Positions 41,612 to 51,972 of a stretch of DNA of 64,000 nt are shown piece after piece. The position numbers were made by a program, and so were the translations under genes. This DNA is from Armatimonadota bacterium (GTDB taxonomy: Bacteria; Armatimonadota; Fimbriimonadia; Fimbriimonadales; GBS-DC), in contig JABWCR010000001.1 in assembly GCA_013359125.1 (NCBI GenBank), positions 1-64,000 of the forward strand, in the 5' to 3' direction. The notes below the pieces were generated by a model. It was not told the DNA's origin and searched no databases. It saw only the letters and a list, made by a program, of their open reading frames with translations. The stretch's first letter is position 1; each line of letters begins with the position of its first letter.

Positions 41612-42405
41612 TACCTATCGACAATCCCCTGCTTTGGTATCACTTGGTCGGCCAAAGCGCTGGAAAGTTGCGGAAAGAGCCGGCCTTGGCGGTCGCGGCG
41701 CTGGCCATTGTCGTCATCGCGGTCGCTCTGATCGCCATCCCGCTCAAGCAGTCGGGCGGGTTTGAGCCGGGCGCGCTGGTTGTGCTTCAATTAGCGATTG
41801 CCACAATCGCGGCGCCTCCGCTCTGCGGCCCGATATTTGCCGCCGATTACGAAAAAGGCTCCTGGGACGCCATCGTCGTTACGCGGCTGACCGCTAAACA
41901 GATCCTTATCGGCAAGGTCGGATCGCGCTTCTTTCTGATCGGCGCGCTGCTGGCCTGCTTTTTTGTCTTTCAGGCGTTGAACTTAGGGGCGGCAGGCGGG
42001 CAGCCGCCATTCTTGAAAGTTGCTTTGGCAAACCTCGCTGTCTATTCTTGGACGGCGTTGGTTGTTAGCTTCTGCTGCTGGATTTCTTACCGCTCGCGCA
42101 CCGCTATCAGCGCCCTTATCGGCAGCTATTTAACGCTTTTCATTCTCTTGCTGGCTTTGCCGTTCGTCGTTTCGCTGATCGAGGCGATCTTCAGCGGCTT
42201 CGGCGCGAGCGAGTTTGCGGCTAGCCGTATCGTCGAGAGCGCCCATCCATACAACGTCGCAACGGCCGCGATGGACAGATACAGCGATCCTATCAAGCAA
42301 CCGATCGACAGCGGGCTCCTGCAGTCGCCCGCCTATGCCGGTCTATCGATGCTGTTCGCTTATTCGACCCTTCGTTCGATTCGACGGCAGTGGAGAAAGT
42401 CATAA
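41608..42405 (+). CDS. ABC-2-type transporter permease (first)
   Basis: This 265-aa protein has about six hydrophobic helices and the ABC-2 motif FAADYEKGSWDAIVVTRLTA (the 'E+GT'-like loop before KQILIGKVGSRF). The GTG start overlaps the stop of the previous gene. It is followed 25 bp later by the ATPase, so the three ABC genes form one exporter. Substrate unknown. Confidence 0.82.
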   Translation: MIPIDNPLLWYHLVGQSAGKLRKEPALAVAALAIVVIAVALIAIPLKQSGGFEPGALVVLQLAIATIAAPPLCGPIFAADYEKGSWDAIVVTRLTAKQILIGKVGSRFFLIGALLACFFVFQALNLGAAGGQPPFLKVALANLAVYSWTALVVSFCCWISYRSRTAISALIGSYLTLFILLLALPFVVSLIEAIFSGFGASEFAASRIVESAHPYNVATAAMDRYSDPIKQPIDSGLLQSPAYAGLSMLFAYSTLRSIRRQWRKS

Positions 42406-42430
42406 TCATGCCGTTGGGAGGCTTGCCCGC

Positions 42431-43357
42431 ATGTTAGAGGTTCAGAAACTACGCAAACAGTACGGCCTATTGGAAGCCGTCCAAGGCATCGAGTTTCAGC
42501 TTCATCCTGGAGACGTTTTCGGCTTTATCGGACCCAACGGCGCAGGCAAGACCACCACCATCAAGATGCTGGCGACCCTGTTAGAGCCGACCTCGGGCAC
42601 GGCAACGTTGAACGGCATTGACATGATCGCGCATCCCGAAGAGGTGCGCCCGTTGCTGGGCTACATGCCCGATTTCTTTGGACTTTACGAGGGTATCACG
42701 GTCGAAGAGTATTTGGAGTTTTTCGCCGCCGCCTATCGCCTGCCTCGCGCGGACCGGCCACAGATCATCGATAACGTTTTGGAGCTGACCGACCTGACGG
42801 TGAAGAAGACCGCGTATGTAGAGACCCTCTCTCGCGGGATGCAACAGCGGTTGTGCCTGGCCAAATGCCTGGTGCACGATCCGACTCTGCTGCTTCTGGA
42901 CGAGCCGGCATCGGGGCTCGATCCTCGCGCGCGGATCGAGATCAAGGAGCTGATTAAGGAGTTGGGCGCGATGGGCAAGATCGTGCTCGTCTCGTCGCAC
43001 ATCTTGCCCGAGCTGGCCGATTTTTGCAACAAGATCGGCATTATCGAGAAGGGCGAACTGTTGGTGTGGGGGCCGGTGGATCAAATCGTCCGACAGCTTC
43101 AAGCGCATCGCACAATAGAGATCCGGTCTTTGAGCGACAGGGACGCGCTCGTCAAGCGACTGGAATCGGCGCCGCACGTGCTGTCGGCCCATCCGCGAGA
43201 CGGCGCCATCGAGGTGAGCTTTGAAGGCGCCGTGGAGGATCAGGCGGAGCTGCTTTCGACGCTGATCGCCGACGGGCACAAGATTATCTCGTTTAGAGAG
43301 ACCGAACTCGACTTGGAGGACGTCTTTATGCAGGTTACCAAGGGCGTGGTGAGCTGA
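42431..43357 (+). CDS. ABC exporter ATP-binding protein
   Basis: This 308-aa ATPase has Walker A GFIGPNGAGKTTT (residues 32-43), Q-loop region GYMPDFFGLYEGITVEEYLE, signature LSRGMQQRL (Arg where LSGG has Gly), Walker B LLLLDEPASGLDP and a His-switch SSHIL. The C-terminal 80 residues are typical of ABC-2 export ATPases. Start ATG 42431 is chosen because the family begins there; 12 nt upstream is GGGAGG. It works with the permeases on both sides. Confidence 0.93.
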   Translation: MLEVQKLRKQYGLLEAVQGIEFQLHPGDVFGFIGPNGAGKTTTIKMLATLLEPTSGTATLNGIDMIAHPEEVRPLLGYMPDFFGLYEGITVEEYLEFFAAAYRLPRADRPQIIDNVLELTDLTVKKTAYVETLSRGMQQRLCLAKCLVHDPTLLLLDEPASGLDPRARIEIKELIKELGAMGKIVLVSSHILPELADFCNKIGIIEKGELLVWGPVDQIVRQLQAHRTIEIRSLSDRDALVKRLESAPHVLSAHPRDGAIEVSFEGAVEDQAELLSTLIADGHKIISFRETELDLEDVFMQVTKGVVS

Positions 43358-44857
43358 TTGCGCGGAATGGCCGCGCCGATTCGGGCGGTTTTTGCCAATC
43401 CGATCGTCGGCCGGGAGTTTAAGACTCGGCTTCGGTCTAAGCGCACCTATGTCGCTCAGGGCGTTCTGATCGGACTGCTGTTCGGCATCGTCGGTATCGT
43501 CTATATGTTGGCGCTTGGCGTTCAGCGCGATTTTGGGATGACCGACGTGCAGATGGTGTTGCAGACGCTCTATCTGGGCATTTTGTCCGGCCAAACGGCG
43601 CTGGTTTGTCTGGCCGCGCCGACGCTGACGGCGACCGCGATTGTGGGCGAGAGGGAGCGAAAGACCCTCGATCTGTTGACCAGTTCTCCGGTTCGGGCGG
43701 GCGATCTGCTGGTCGGCAAGCTGATGGCGGCAGCCTCTTACATGGCGCTGCTGTTGGCAATGACGCTGCCCGCCGCGAGCATCGGCATTTTGGCCGGTGG
43801 CGCCACGCCGATCGAGGCGGCTTTAGCCTACCTGATTATCCTGACGGACGCGACCCTGCTGGCCGCGATCGCGCTGTTTATCTCCGTCTACGCCAAAAGC
43901 AGCGGCAACGCGATCGCGTTCAGTTTCTTCGCGGCGTTCGTCTTTTTGGCGGCTACTTTTCCGTTGGCGGCGATGTCTTTCGGTAGTGCGTTCTGGGGCA
44001 TGGGGTACGTCATGGCGCCTTTGGCCTCGCTCAATCCATTTGCGGCGGCCATGATCGCCGATACGCAATCGGACATTCTTGGTCTCTCCGTGCCGGTTTG
44101 GGTCGTAACCGTTGTCGTTGCCTTGGCGCTGATCAGGCTTCTGGTAACGTTGGGGAGCATTGGCACGGGGTTGCAGAGCGGCAACGCCGTTGGGAGCGCC
44201 AGACGACAAGGGCTTTTAGTTTTTCTGTTGCTGATATTGGTCGGCGCGGCGCCGATCATGCGGACCCATTATGCAGAAACAGCGACGACGAGCGCGGCGG
44301 TCGGCATTGGACTGCTGACGGCCGTTTCGCCTTGGATTGCATGCCATGCCGAGCGACGGCCCGGGTGGTTTCGAGGGTCGGGCGCTTTTCGAGCGGACCC
44401 GACGGGGTCGCTGCCCTTTTTGCTGATTGCGGCGGCTTGGTTGACGTTTTGGTCGTTTGCCATCCCTAGCATCGGGGCGGGCAAGATTGTGGACTCGCCA
44501 TTAGCGTCGTTCATGTTGGGAATGGCGCTCTTTGCTTGGGGGCTGTGCCGGTTTATTAGCGCGTTCGATTTGGGGTTGGGGGTTAAGCGTTTTGCGGCGC
44601 TGTTCTGCTTAACGGCGATATCGGCTTTGCCGGCGACTATCGCATCGGCTACGGCGGGCTATCAATGGCGAGAGCAGTGGCTGTATCAATGGTCCGTGGT
44701 CGGGACGATCGATAGGGCGCTGGAAGCGGCCTATAGCGGCCCTATCTCTGTCGGGCCGTCGATCGGCGGCGAGATTTGGTCGGTGTCGATAGCCTACGCC
44801 CTGGCAGGGCTGGGGATGGCGCTCTTAGCCCAGCGCGTTAGGATGCATCAGGCCTAA
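43358..44857 (+). CDS. ABC-2-type transporter permease (second)
   Basis: This 499-aa multi-pass protein starts with NPIVGREFKTRLRSKRTYVA, then has the ABC-2 loop TATAIVGERERKTLDLLTSS and SPVRAGDLLVGKL. About 11-12 hydrophobic helices are visible, more than in the first permease, perhaps a fusion. The start is TTG 43358 directly after the ATPase stop, or ATG 43367. It partners the ATPase. Confidence 0.85.
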   Translation: MRGMAAPIRAVFANPIVGREFKTRLRSKRTYVAQGVLIGLLFGIVGIVYMLALGVQRDFGMTDVQMVLQTLYLGILSGQTALVCLAAPTLTATAIVGERERKTLDLLTSSPVRAGDLLVGKLMAAASYMALLLAMTLPAASIGILAGGATPIEAALAYLIILTDATLLAAIALFISVYAKSSGNAIAFSFFAAFVFLAATFPLAAMSFGSAFWGMGYVMAPLASLNPFAAAMIADTQSDILGLSVPVWVVTVVVALALIRLLVTLGSIGTGLQSGNAVGSARRQGLLVFLLLILVGAAPIMRTHYAETATTSAAVGIGLLTAVSPWIACHAERRPGWFRGSGAFRADPTGSLPFLLIAAAWLTFWSFAIPSIGAGKIVDSPLASFMLGMALFAWGLCRFISAFDLGLGVKRFAALFCLTAISALPATIASATAGYQWREQWLYQWSVVGTIDRALEAAYSGPISVGPSIGGEIWSVSIAYALAGLGMALLAQRVRMHQA

Positions 44858-44893
44858 GCCGCGAGTGGCGCAACTCTCGTCCCATTCCTTGCG

Positions 44894-44899
44894 TATAAT
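44894..44899 (+). promoter_or_regulatory. -10 box upstream of the coiled-coil protein gene
   Basis: TATAAT lies 17 nt before the ATG at 44917 in the 59-bp gap after the ABC permease. It may give a second promoter within the long operon. Confidence 0.5.
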
Positions 44900-44916
44900 C
44901 AGGTAACCTCAGGCTC

Positions 44917-46647
44917 ATGGCGATCGATTCGCAGGCAGTCGCGCTACAGGATCAGCTGACCCCTTTCAGAAGGCGGGTGCGGTTGTTGCTGGTTTGGCGT
45001 TATGGCGCGTTTATGGGCGCGGGGGCGGCGATTATAGCGATCATTCTCGAAGCGATCGACCTTAGAGGCGCGTTGTTGCTCCATCCGCTCATCTCGCCGC
45101 TTGTCGTCGCTTTCGGCGCAGGCGTTGGCATCCTTTGCGCGATTTTGAGGCCGATTTCGAGCCAATCCTTGGCCATGTTGCTGGATCGCCGCGCCGGCCT
45201 CAAGGATCGCCTTGCGACTGCGCTCGATCCCGACCGGCCGCCCAGCCCTATGGACGGCGCTCTGATCATCGACGCCAGTATCGCCGCGCAGGCCGCCGAC
45301 CCCAAGAGAACGCTGCCCCTTCGCTTTGGCCTGCCCCAGACGCTCTTCGTTGCCGCGCTGCTCTTGCTCGCCCTCGTCCGATTTCTGCCGTCTCTTATTG
45401 CCATCGTGCAGCCCGAAATCAAGAAGGCCAACGCCGAGGTTCGCCAACTCAGCGAGGATGTGAAGCGCGTCGCCGCTCCTGTGTTAGAGGAGGCCAAGAA
45501 GCCCGACGCCACCGAACTGGAAAAGCGGATCGCCCAGAACATCGAGATGATGTCGCGAAAGGCCCAGGCGGGCAAACTCTCCAAAACCGATGCGCTGGCG
45601 ATGAAGAACGAACTGGCCGAGCAGATGAAGAAATTGGAAAGCCAGCGCGCTGAGACCCTCAAACAGAGCGCGCAAAAACTGCCCACCGGCGCAGACGCCA
45701 TGAAGAAACTGCAGGAGATGCAGCAAGCGTTGGCCCAGCAGCTCCAGAACATGCCGGCCAGCAAAGCCGAACAGAAGGAGACGCTCCAAAAGACGCTTGA
45801 AGCCGCCCAGCCCAATGCCAGCCCGCAACAGACGCAAGAACAGATAAAGCGCATTCAAGAGAACATTGAGGCGCTGAAGCGGCAATTGGAGCAACAGAAG
45901 TCGCTAACGCCCGAACAGCGACAGGCCTTAGAGCAACAGATGGAGTCTCTGCAGCAGCAACAGGAGGCGCTGGAACTCTCTCAGCAAGCCAGGGAGTTCA
46001 TGCAAAAGTTAGCCAACAATCCCGAGCTTCAGGAAGCGATGCGCGAGTATGCCGAGTTTCTTGAGCAGATGATGAAGCAGGCTGAAAGCAACCAACAAGA
46101 GAGAGAGCAGAATCAGCAGAATCAGATGTCGGCCGAGGAGCTCCGCGAGATGGCCGAGCAGCTTCGGCAACAATTGGAAGAGTTGGCCGCTAACAACCAA
46201 TCGGACGAGCAGATTCAACAACTGGCACAGGAAATGGCCGATCAGATCCGCGAGATGATGGCCAACGCGCAAGGGATGCGGGCCGCGCAAGGTTTTAACT
46301 TTCGGTTCGGCGCTGGCTTGGGTCGGGATGGTCAAGGCGGCAGCGATAAGGGCGACTATAGCGGCCAGCGCGACCGGCTCAATCAGGGCGATCCCCAGGA
46401 AGAGCTGAAGATCAAGATGAAGGACGCGCCCGTGGCCGGCCATGTGCCCAAGGACGCTAAATCGACCCAATACATGGAGTTCGACGCGCCGCCCACGCCC
46501 GGCGGCAGCAACGTGCCGCTCAGCAAAGCGCTTCCCAAATACCAGAAGAGCGCCGAGCGAGCGGTCAACAGGCCCAATGTGCCGCCTGCCGAGCGACAGC
46601 GGGTCAAGCGATATTTCGAATCATTGTCAGGAGGCAAACCAGAGTGA
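44917..46647 (+). CDS. Membrane-anchored Gln-rich coiled-coil protein (DUF4175-like)
   Basis: This 576-aa protein has three N-terminal hydrophobic segments (about 28-48, 50-75, 142-160), then about 350 residues of Gln/Glu/Met-rich coiled coil (for example EQRQALEQQMESLQQQQEAL) and a Gly-rich, charged tail. The architecture resembles DUF4175 proteins found next to MoxR and DUF58 genes. The long coil may reach into the periplasm. The stop overlaps the moxR GTG (GTGA), so the two are co-translated. Confidence 0.8.
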   Translation: MAIDSQAVALQDQLTPFRRRVRLLLVWRYGAFMGAGAAIIAIILEAIDLRGALLLHPLISPLVVAFGAGVGILCAILRPISSQSLAMLLDRRAGLKDRLATALDPDRPPSPMDGALIIDASIAAQAADPKRTLPLRFGLPQTLFVAALLLLALVRFLPSLIAIVQPEIKKANAEVRQLSEDVKRVAAPVLEEAKKPDATELEKRIAQNIEMMSRKAQAGKLSKTDALAMKNELAEQMKKLESQRAETLKQSAQKLPTGADAMKKLQEMQQALAQQLQNMPASKAEQKETLQKTLEAAQPNASPQQTQEQIKRIQENIEALKRQLEQQKSLTPEQRQALEQQMESLQQQQEALELSQQAREFMQKLANNPELQEAMREYAEFLEQMMKQAESNQQEREQNQQNQMSAEELREMAEQLRQQLEELAANNQSDEQIQQLAQEMADQIREMMANAQGMRAAQGFNFRFGAGLGRDGQGGSDKGDYSGQRDRLNQGDPQEELKIKMKDAPVAGHVPKDAKSTQYMEFDAPPTPGGSNVPLSKALPKYQKSAERAVNRPNVPPAERQRVKRYFESLSGGKPE

Positions 46648-47651
46648 CGGACGGACGAGAGGACGCGGCTTGGTTCAGGGACAAGTTCAACACCTTGCAA
46701 AACGAGGTCGGCAAGGTCATTGTGGGGCAAGAAGAGGTCGTCGAGGCGACGCTGGTCGCGGTGGCGGCCGGCGGCCATGTTTTGTTAGAAGGCGTGCCGG
46801 GACTGGGCAAGACCATGCTCGTGCGGACGCTCGCTCAGGCGCTGCATCTCGACTTCAACCGAATCCAGTTCACGCCCGATCTGATGCCCGCCGACGTTAC
46901 TGGCTCGAACGTATTGGCCGAAGGAGACGACGGCCAGCGCGCGTTCGTCTTTCGCCCTGGGCCGATCTTTGCCAACATCGTGCTGGCCGACGAGATCAAC
47001 CGCGCAACGCCCAAAACCCAGTCCGCTTTGTTAGAGGCAATGCAGGAACAGGCCGTTACGACCGGCGGCGCGCGCCGACCGCTCGGACCGCCATTTTGGG
47101 TAATGGCGACTCAGAATCCCATCGAGCAAGAGGGCACTTATCCTCTGCCCGAGGCCCAACTCGACCGGTTCTTCTTCAAGATTCTTGTCGGCTATCCGTC
47201 GTTGGAGGAGTTGCGCGACATCATAGCGCGAACGACCGGTACCGAAACGCCAATCGCCGAAGCCGTTGCCGATAGAGAAGATCTGTTGCGGATGCACCGG
47301 ATCGTGCGCGAGGTGCCGATAGCGAGCCAAGTGCAGGACTTCGCGCTACGTTTGGTGGTCGATAGCGATCCGGCCTCGCCAACTGCGCCAGAGGCCGTGA
47401 GGCGGTATGTGCAGTACGGTTCCAGCCCCCGCGGCGCTCAGGCGCTGATCTTGGCGGCTAAAACTTTTGCGCTGATAGAAGGCCGCTACAATGCATCGCA
47501 AGAGGATATTATCAAGGTTGCCAAGCCCGCTCTCAGGCATCGAATTCTGTTGAACTTCGAGGCGGATGCCGACGGCAAAACGCCGGATCAGATTGTCGAA
47601 GCCTTGGTCGATCATGCTCGGCACGGCCAGCCCGAGCCGCTTAAGGTGTAG
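46644..47651 (+). CDS. MoxR-family AAA+ ATPase
   Basis: This 335-aa ATPase has Walker A LLEGVPGLGKTML (G50-T57), the MoxR segments RIQFTPDLMPADVTGSNV and FRPGPIFANIVLADEINRAT, with Walker B in VLADEIN. ALLEAMQEQAVTTGG and MATQNPIEQEGTYPLPEAQL follow. MoxR proteins act as chaperones for von Willebrand-type partners. The GTG start overlaps the coiled-coil gene, and DUF58 follows by 2 nt. Confidence 0.95.
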   Translation: MTDGREDAAWFRDKFNTLQNEVGKVIVGQEEVVEATLVAVAAGGHVLLEGVPGLGKTMLVRTLAQALHLDFNRIQFTPDLMPADVTGSNVLAEGDDGQRAFVFRPGPIFANIVLADEINRATPKTQSALLEAMQEQAVTTGGARRPLGPPFWVMATQNPIEQEGTYPLPEAQLDRFFFKILVGYPSLEELRDIIARTTGTETPIAEAVADREDLLRMHRIVREVPIASQVQDFALRLVVDSDPASPTAPEAVRRYVQYGSSPRGAQALILAAKTFALIEGRYNASQEDIIKVAKPALRHRILLNFEADADGKTPDQIVEALVDHARHGQPEPLKV

Positions 47652-47653
47652 CC

Positions 47654-48490
47654 ATGTCCGACTGGTCGCCGCCTTCTGCCGAACAGTTAGCCGCGCTCAA
47701 CCGCTATCGCCTTAAACCCGGCAAGAGCATGGCCGGTCGCATTCGCGGCGAACGCATCTCGCCTCGGAAAGGCGTTTCGATCGAGTTTGCCGACTATCGG
47801 CATTATGTCCAGGGCGACGACTTGAGGCACCTGGATTGGAACATCCTGGCGCGGCACGATCGCCCGGTGATGAAGACTTACCGAGACGAGCAAGAGCTGC
47901 TCGCGCATCTCTATGTCGATTCGTCGGCATCGATGGGCTTTGGCGCGCCGTCAAAACTGGACCATGCCCGGTCGATCGCGGCGGCATTGGCCTATATCGC
48001 TTTGCTTGGGGGCGATGCGGTCTTTCTGGGTTCGGGCCCGGGCATTCGAGGACGGGCGGGCTATCGCAAGCTTGCGGAGATGCTGTCCTTGCTAAAAGCA
48101 AAGGGCGCGGGCATTGAAGAGAGACCGAACCAGGCGCCGGGGTTGACGTTCGTTCTCACCGATGGACTTGATCCGAACATGGCCGACTTCATCCGACGAT
48201 TGGCGGGACGAGGACATCAGATAGCATTCGTCCAAATCCTTTCGGACATTGACCTTGACCCGGATTTAGAAGGCGATCTGCGCCTTATCGACAGCGAATC
48301 GTCTAGCGCTATGGAGATCACCGCAACCAGCGGCGCGCTCAAGACGTACAAAGAGAATCTATCGCGCCACTGCGACGAGTTGAGCGCAGTGTGCCGACGG
48401 ACAGGAGCGACCTACGTCCGTCTCGACGCGCCGGAAGAGCCGATACGCCAAGCCGTGATCGCGCTCCGTCGAGCGGGTCTGATCGCTTAG
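47654..48490 (+). CDS. DUF58 domain protein (von Willebrand-like)
   Basis: This 278-aa protein has the DUF58 signature [20 protein letters not shown] and [20 protein letters not shown], followed by a VWA-like part [10 protein letters not shown] (metal-site DxSxS). It pairs with MoxR, the usual combination. No N-terminal transmembrane pair is present, so this is the short cytoplasmic form. It is the last gene of the 39.8-48.5 kb operon; pstB follows with its own promoter. Confidence 0.9.
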   Translation: MSDWSPPSAEQLAALNRYRLKPGKSMAGRIRGERISPRKGVSIEFADYRHYVQGDDLRHLDWNILARHDRPVMKTYRDEQELLAHLYVDSSASMGFGAPSKLDHARSIAAALAYIALLGGDAVFLGSGPGIRGRAGYRKLAEMLSLLKAKGAGIEERPNQAPGLTFVLTDGLDPNMADFIRRLAGRGHQIAFVQILSDIDLDPDLEGDLRLIDSESSSAMEITATSGALKTYKENLSRHCDELSAVCRRTGATYVRLDAPEEPIRQAVIALRRAGLIA

Positions 48491-48493
48491 CCT

Positions 48494-48527
48494 TTAACAA
48501 TTCCTTAACAATTGCGAAGGGTAGACT
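48494..48527 (+). promoter_or_regulatory. Pho box plus -10 box in front of pstB
   Basis: TTAACA occurs at 48494-48499 and 48505-48510, two repeats with an 11-bp period and 5-bp spacing, the layout of PhoP-type boxes. TAGACT at 48522-48527 is a -10 box ending 7 nt before the ATG at 48535. The boxes lie where an activator would replace the -35. Together they predict phosphate-starvation control and a leaderless mRNA. Confidence 0.65.
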
Positions 48528-48534
48528 CGATTCG

Positions 48535-49359
<825 letters not shown>

Positions 49360-50739
49360 TTACCAGCCGTACTTCTCCGGTCCCCATTCCTTCTGAACCA
49401 GTTCTTGCTTCACGGTCAGCAGCGTGCGATTGGGCACGTCTTCTGTTACGATCACGCCCGGGCCGACGCACGAATAGGCTCCGATCTTGCGTCCCGGCAG
49501 CGTGATCACGTTGACCCCCGTGCGGCAGTAATCTCCAAAGTAGGTGGCGTTGGAGAAGTTGGGCGGCGTCTCGCGCCGACCCTGCACCCAATGGCTCGTC
49601 TCGCCGTCGTCAAATCGCAGCGTGCCGCAAACGGTCGCCGCGCCGATATCGACCTTCTCGCCCACCACGCCCGAAATCTCGCAATAGTGATAGAGATAGG
49701 CGCCGTCGAACATCGCGCCGTCCATCTCGGCGCCGTGTCCCACGATGCAGTCGGAGCCAATGACAGTGCCCGCATCGATAAGGCAGTAGTCCTTTAGAAC
49801 CGAGTTGCGCCCGACCGCGCAGGCGCCGTTGACGATCGCGCCGTTGATAGCCTGCGCGCCTTCCCCTAGAAACAAAGGGCCCTTGATGACGGCTCGTTTG
49901 CCGATTCGGGCGTTCTTGCCCAGCGAGACGAAACCGTCGATTTCTGCAGAATCGTCGATTTGGGCGCCGTCCGCTATTGGGTTCTGTGCCAGGCTAGCCG
50001 CCTCGTGCTCAAGCCACTTTCGATTGGCTTCCAAAATGTGCCAAGGCTTATCTAAGTCGATCCAGAAGCCTTGAGTCTCGATCGCTTGAACGTGCTCGCC
50101 CTTTTCGATCAAGAGTTGGATCGACTGCGCCAGTTCGGGTTCGCTCGGCGGCATTCCGCCGATCGGAACCGATTCCATACGGCCTGGATTGGCCTCCAGA
50201 TGCGCTATGGCTTGCGGCGTTAGAAAGTAAAGCCCCGCCAACCGATGATCGTTATCGGTCGAGTGGCCTTCGATCTTACCGATCTCCCCGTTAGAGACCA
50301 CTGCGCCGATCCAATCCCTCGGGTCGTCGTTCGGTCCAAGTTTGCACACGACCGCGCCTGCAATCGCGCCCGAACTCGCAAACGCCGCCAATGCTTGGCG
50401 CATGGCCTCGGGCGGACAGCAAACGTCTCCATAAGCGACAGCGATCGTCTCGCTTGCGACCAACGGCCAGCCAGAGAGCACGGCGCCATTGGTTCCGCCC
50501 TCTTGTCCGGGCCGATAGAAGGCGATCTTGGCCTCCGATCCTTCCAATGCGCTTCGCACCGAGCCCTCTTGATGTCCTACGGCGACCGCGATCTGGCTGA
50601 TACCTGCCGAAACGAGCGAATCGACCAAGCGGCGGACGTTGGGCACGTTCATCACGGGCGTGGCGACCTTGTTTCTGGCCTCGTCGTAAGGCCAGATTTT
50701 TTTGCCTCGTCCGCCTGCCAGCACGATTGCTCGGGTCAT
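49360..50739 (-). CDS. Sugar-phosphate nucleotidylyltransferase with LbH acyltransferase-like domain (GlmU-like)
   Basis: This 459-aa protein has an N-terminal nucleotidyltransferase domain (IVLAGGRGKKIWPYDEARNK, then VATPVMNVPN) and a C-terminal left-handed beta-helix of hexapeptide repeats (about 250-430, e.g. IGKRAVIKGPLFLGEGAQ, IGSDCIVGHGAEMDG). GlmU makes UDP-GlcNAc, but the loop here (GGRGKKIW) differs from the GlmU GKGTRM motif, so the sugar could be glucose-1-P or mannose-1-P. It is the last gene of the cdaA operon, where glmM often sits in other bacteria. Confidence 0.82.
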   Translation of the reverse strand: MTRAIVLAGGRGKKIWPYDEARNKVATPVMNVPNVRRLVDSLVSAGISQIAVAVGHQEGSVRSALEGSEAKIAFYRPGQEGGTNGAVLSGWPLVASETIAVAYGDVCCPPEAMRQALAAFASSGAIAGAVVCKLGPNDDPRDWIGAVVSNGEIGKIEGHSTDNDHRLAGLYFLTPQAIAHLEANPGRMESVPIGGMPPSEPELAQSIQLLIEKGEHVQAIETQGFWIDLDKPWHILEANRKWLEHEAASLAQNPIADGAQIDDSAEIDGFVSLGKNARIGKRAVIKGPLFLGEGAQAINGAIVNGACAVGRNSVLKDYCLIDAGTVIGSDCIVGHGAEMDGAMFDGAYLYHYCEISGVVGEKVDIGAATVCGTLRFDDGETSHWVQGRRETPPNFSNATYFGDYCRTGVNVITLPGRKIGAYSCVGPGVIVTEDVPNRTLLTVKQELVQKEWGPEKYGW

Positions 50740-50754
50740 GTTTATGATTGTGGC

Positions 50755-51972
50755 CTAAAAGTAGTCGGCGAGCGTCAAGCAGGTCGGCAGTCGCGGAAAG
50801 AGCCGATCGATCGCTTCGACTGCTTCTGCATCGCCTCTTATCGCTCCCTTCGCCATCGCCTCCACAGGCGTTAGCCCGCCGCCCAGCATCGCCGAAAAGG
50901 CCCCTATCTCCATACGAATCTGCGCCCGTCCGTCGACGCGCTCCACCTGGTCCGACAGCGCCCACGGCCCTGCATTGTGATTAAGCAACGGGTCCTTGAT
51001 CTCGATCGTAACCGTCTGAGAAGGCGCCCCGCGAACCGCAACGGCCTGCTCAAGCGCGGCGCGCGCGTTGAGCGTTCTCAGCATCAAGTTCGGCATTGCC
51101 TGGTAAGCCGACATCGCCTGGTCTGGAGCCGCGTGCCGAGCGTCGACTAATTGGGGGAACGTCTTTGAGACGGCCTCTATTGAACCGACCATTGAAACCT
51201 CTTTCGCTCTTTCTGGGTTTCTTGCGAGCCAGCCGATCAGCGCCCTTCGAGCAAACTCGCTGGTATAGAGAAACTCCCGCGCTCGAAGCCGCTGGCCATG
51301 CTCGACGAGATCGTAAAGCAAATACCCTTCGATGCCTTGGCCTCGCTCGGCCACCATGCGGCGCCGATTGTTCCAGATGATGTAGTTCCAGCGTTCGCCT
51401 CGTCTTTCGACCGCGCCTGCGCGACGAGCGCCGACCGCCGCATGAACGGCTTTCAGCCCAGTCAAATGCTTGTTTTCCCAAATTTGCGCACAGGCAGCCT
51501 CGGGATATTTGGGCAGTGTTTCAGGCTTGATCCTTGCTTCATAGGCGACGGCGCACATTTCGAAGCCATGCTTTCGATAGAACGCATAGTCAAAGGGAAT
51601 CAGTCCCGCTGCAACATAGCCCGCTTCGGCCATGCGGGTGAGCGTTGCGTCCATCAATATCCGGGAAAGGCCTCTGCGACGATGATCTGGATGCGTCGTT
51701 ACTCCCGAAATGCCCGCAAGATCGATGCGGAGACCGCCCAACTCCATTCGACAGGGCAAGACAGTCAGGATCGAGGCCAAATCCCGACCCTTCGAAGTTG
51801 GCTTCCATAGCCCTAAGCGAATGTAGACGTCCCGTTGCGGGTCCTGCTGAAACAGTTGAAACGCCATGTCTGGATTCAGACCGAAACCCTCGCTCAGCAC
51901 GTCCACAAACTCGCGAAAGTCGGCCGTCTCGATCAGTTCGACCTGGTTCGTCGGCGCGCGACGACCGATCAT
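50755..51972 (-). CDS. Eis-like GNAT N-acetyltransferase with SCP2-type C-terminus
   Basis: This 405-aa protein has an N-terminal GNAT fold (LAGISGVTTHPDHRRRGLSR is the acetyl-CoA loop V-x-x-x-x-R-x-x-G), a second GNAT-like half and a C-terminal SCP2-like domain (about 300-400), as in the Eis family. Eis proteins acetylate amines such as aminoglycosides, but the native substrate is unknown. The start at 51972 overlaps the ybbR stop (ATGA). A longer in-frame reading to 52605 crosses ybbR and is not used. Confidence 0.85.
   Translation of the reverse strand: MIGRRAPTNQVELIETADFREFVDVLSEGFGLNPDMAFQLFQQDPQRDVYIRLGLWKPTSKGRDLASILTVLPCRMELGGLRIDLAGISGVTTHPDHRRRGLSRILMDATLTRMAEAGYVAAGLIPFDYAFYRKHGFEMCAVAYEARIKPETLPKYPEAACAQIWENKHLTGLKAVHAAVGARRAGAVERRGERWNYIIWNNRRRMVAERGQGIEGYLLYDLVEHGQRLRAREFLYTSEFARRALIGWLARNPERAKEVSMVGSIEAVSKTFPQLVDARHAAPDQAMSAYQAMPNLMLRTLNARAALEQAVAVRGAPSQTVTIEIKDPLLNHNAGPWALSDQVERVDGRAQIRMEIGAFSAMLGGGLTPVEAMAKGAIRGDAEAVEAIDRLFPRLPTCLTLADYF

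Noticed and set aside
42581-43594. 337-codon minus-strand frame over the ABC ATPase gene
   Set aside because: Antisense to an ATPase with intact Walker motifs; composition is a typical shadow.
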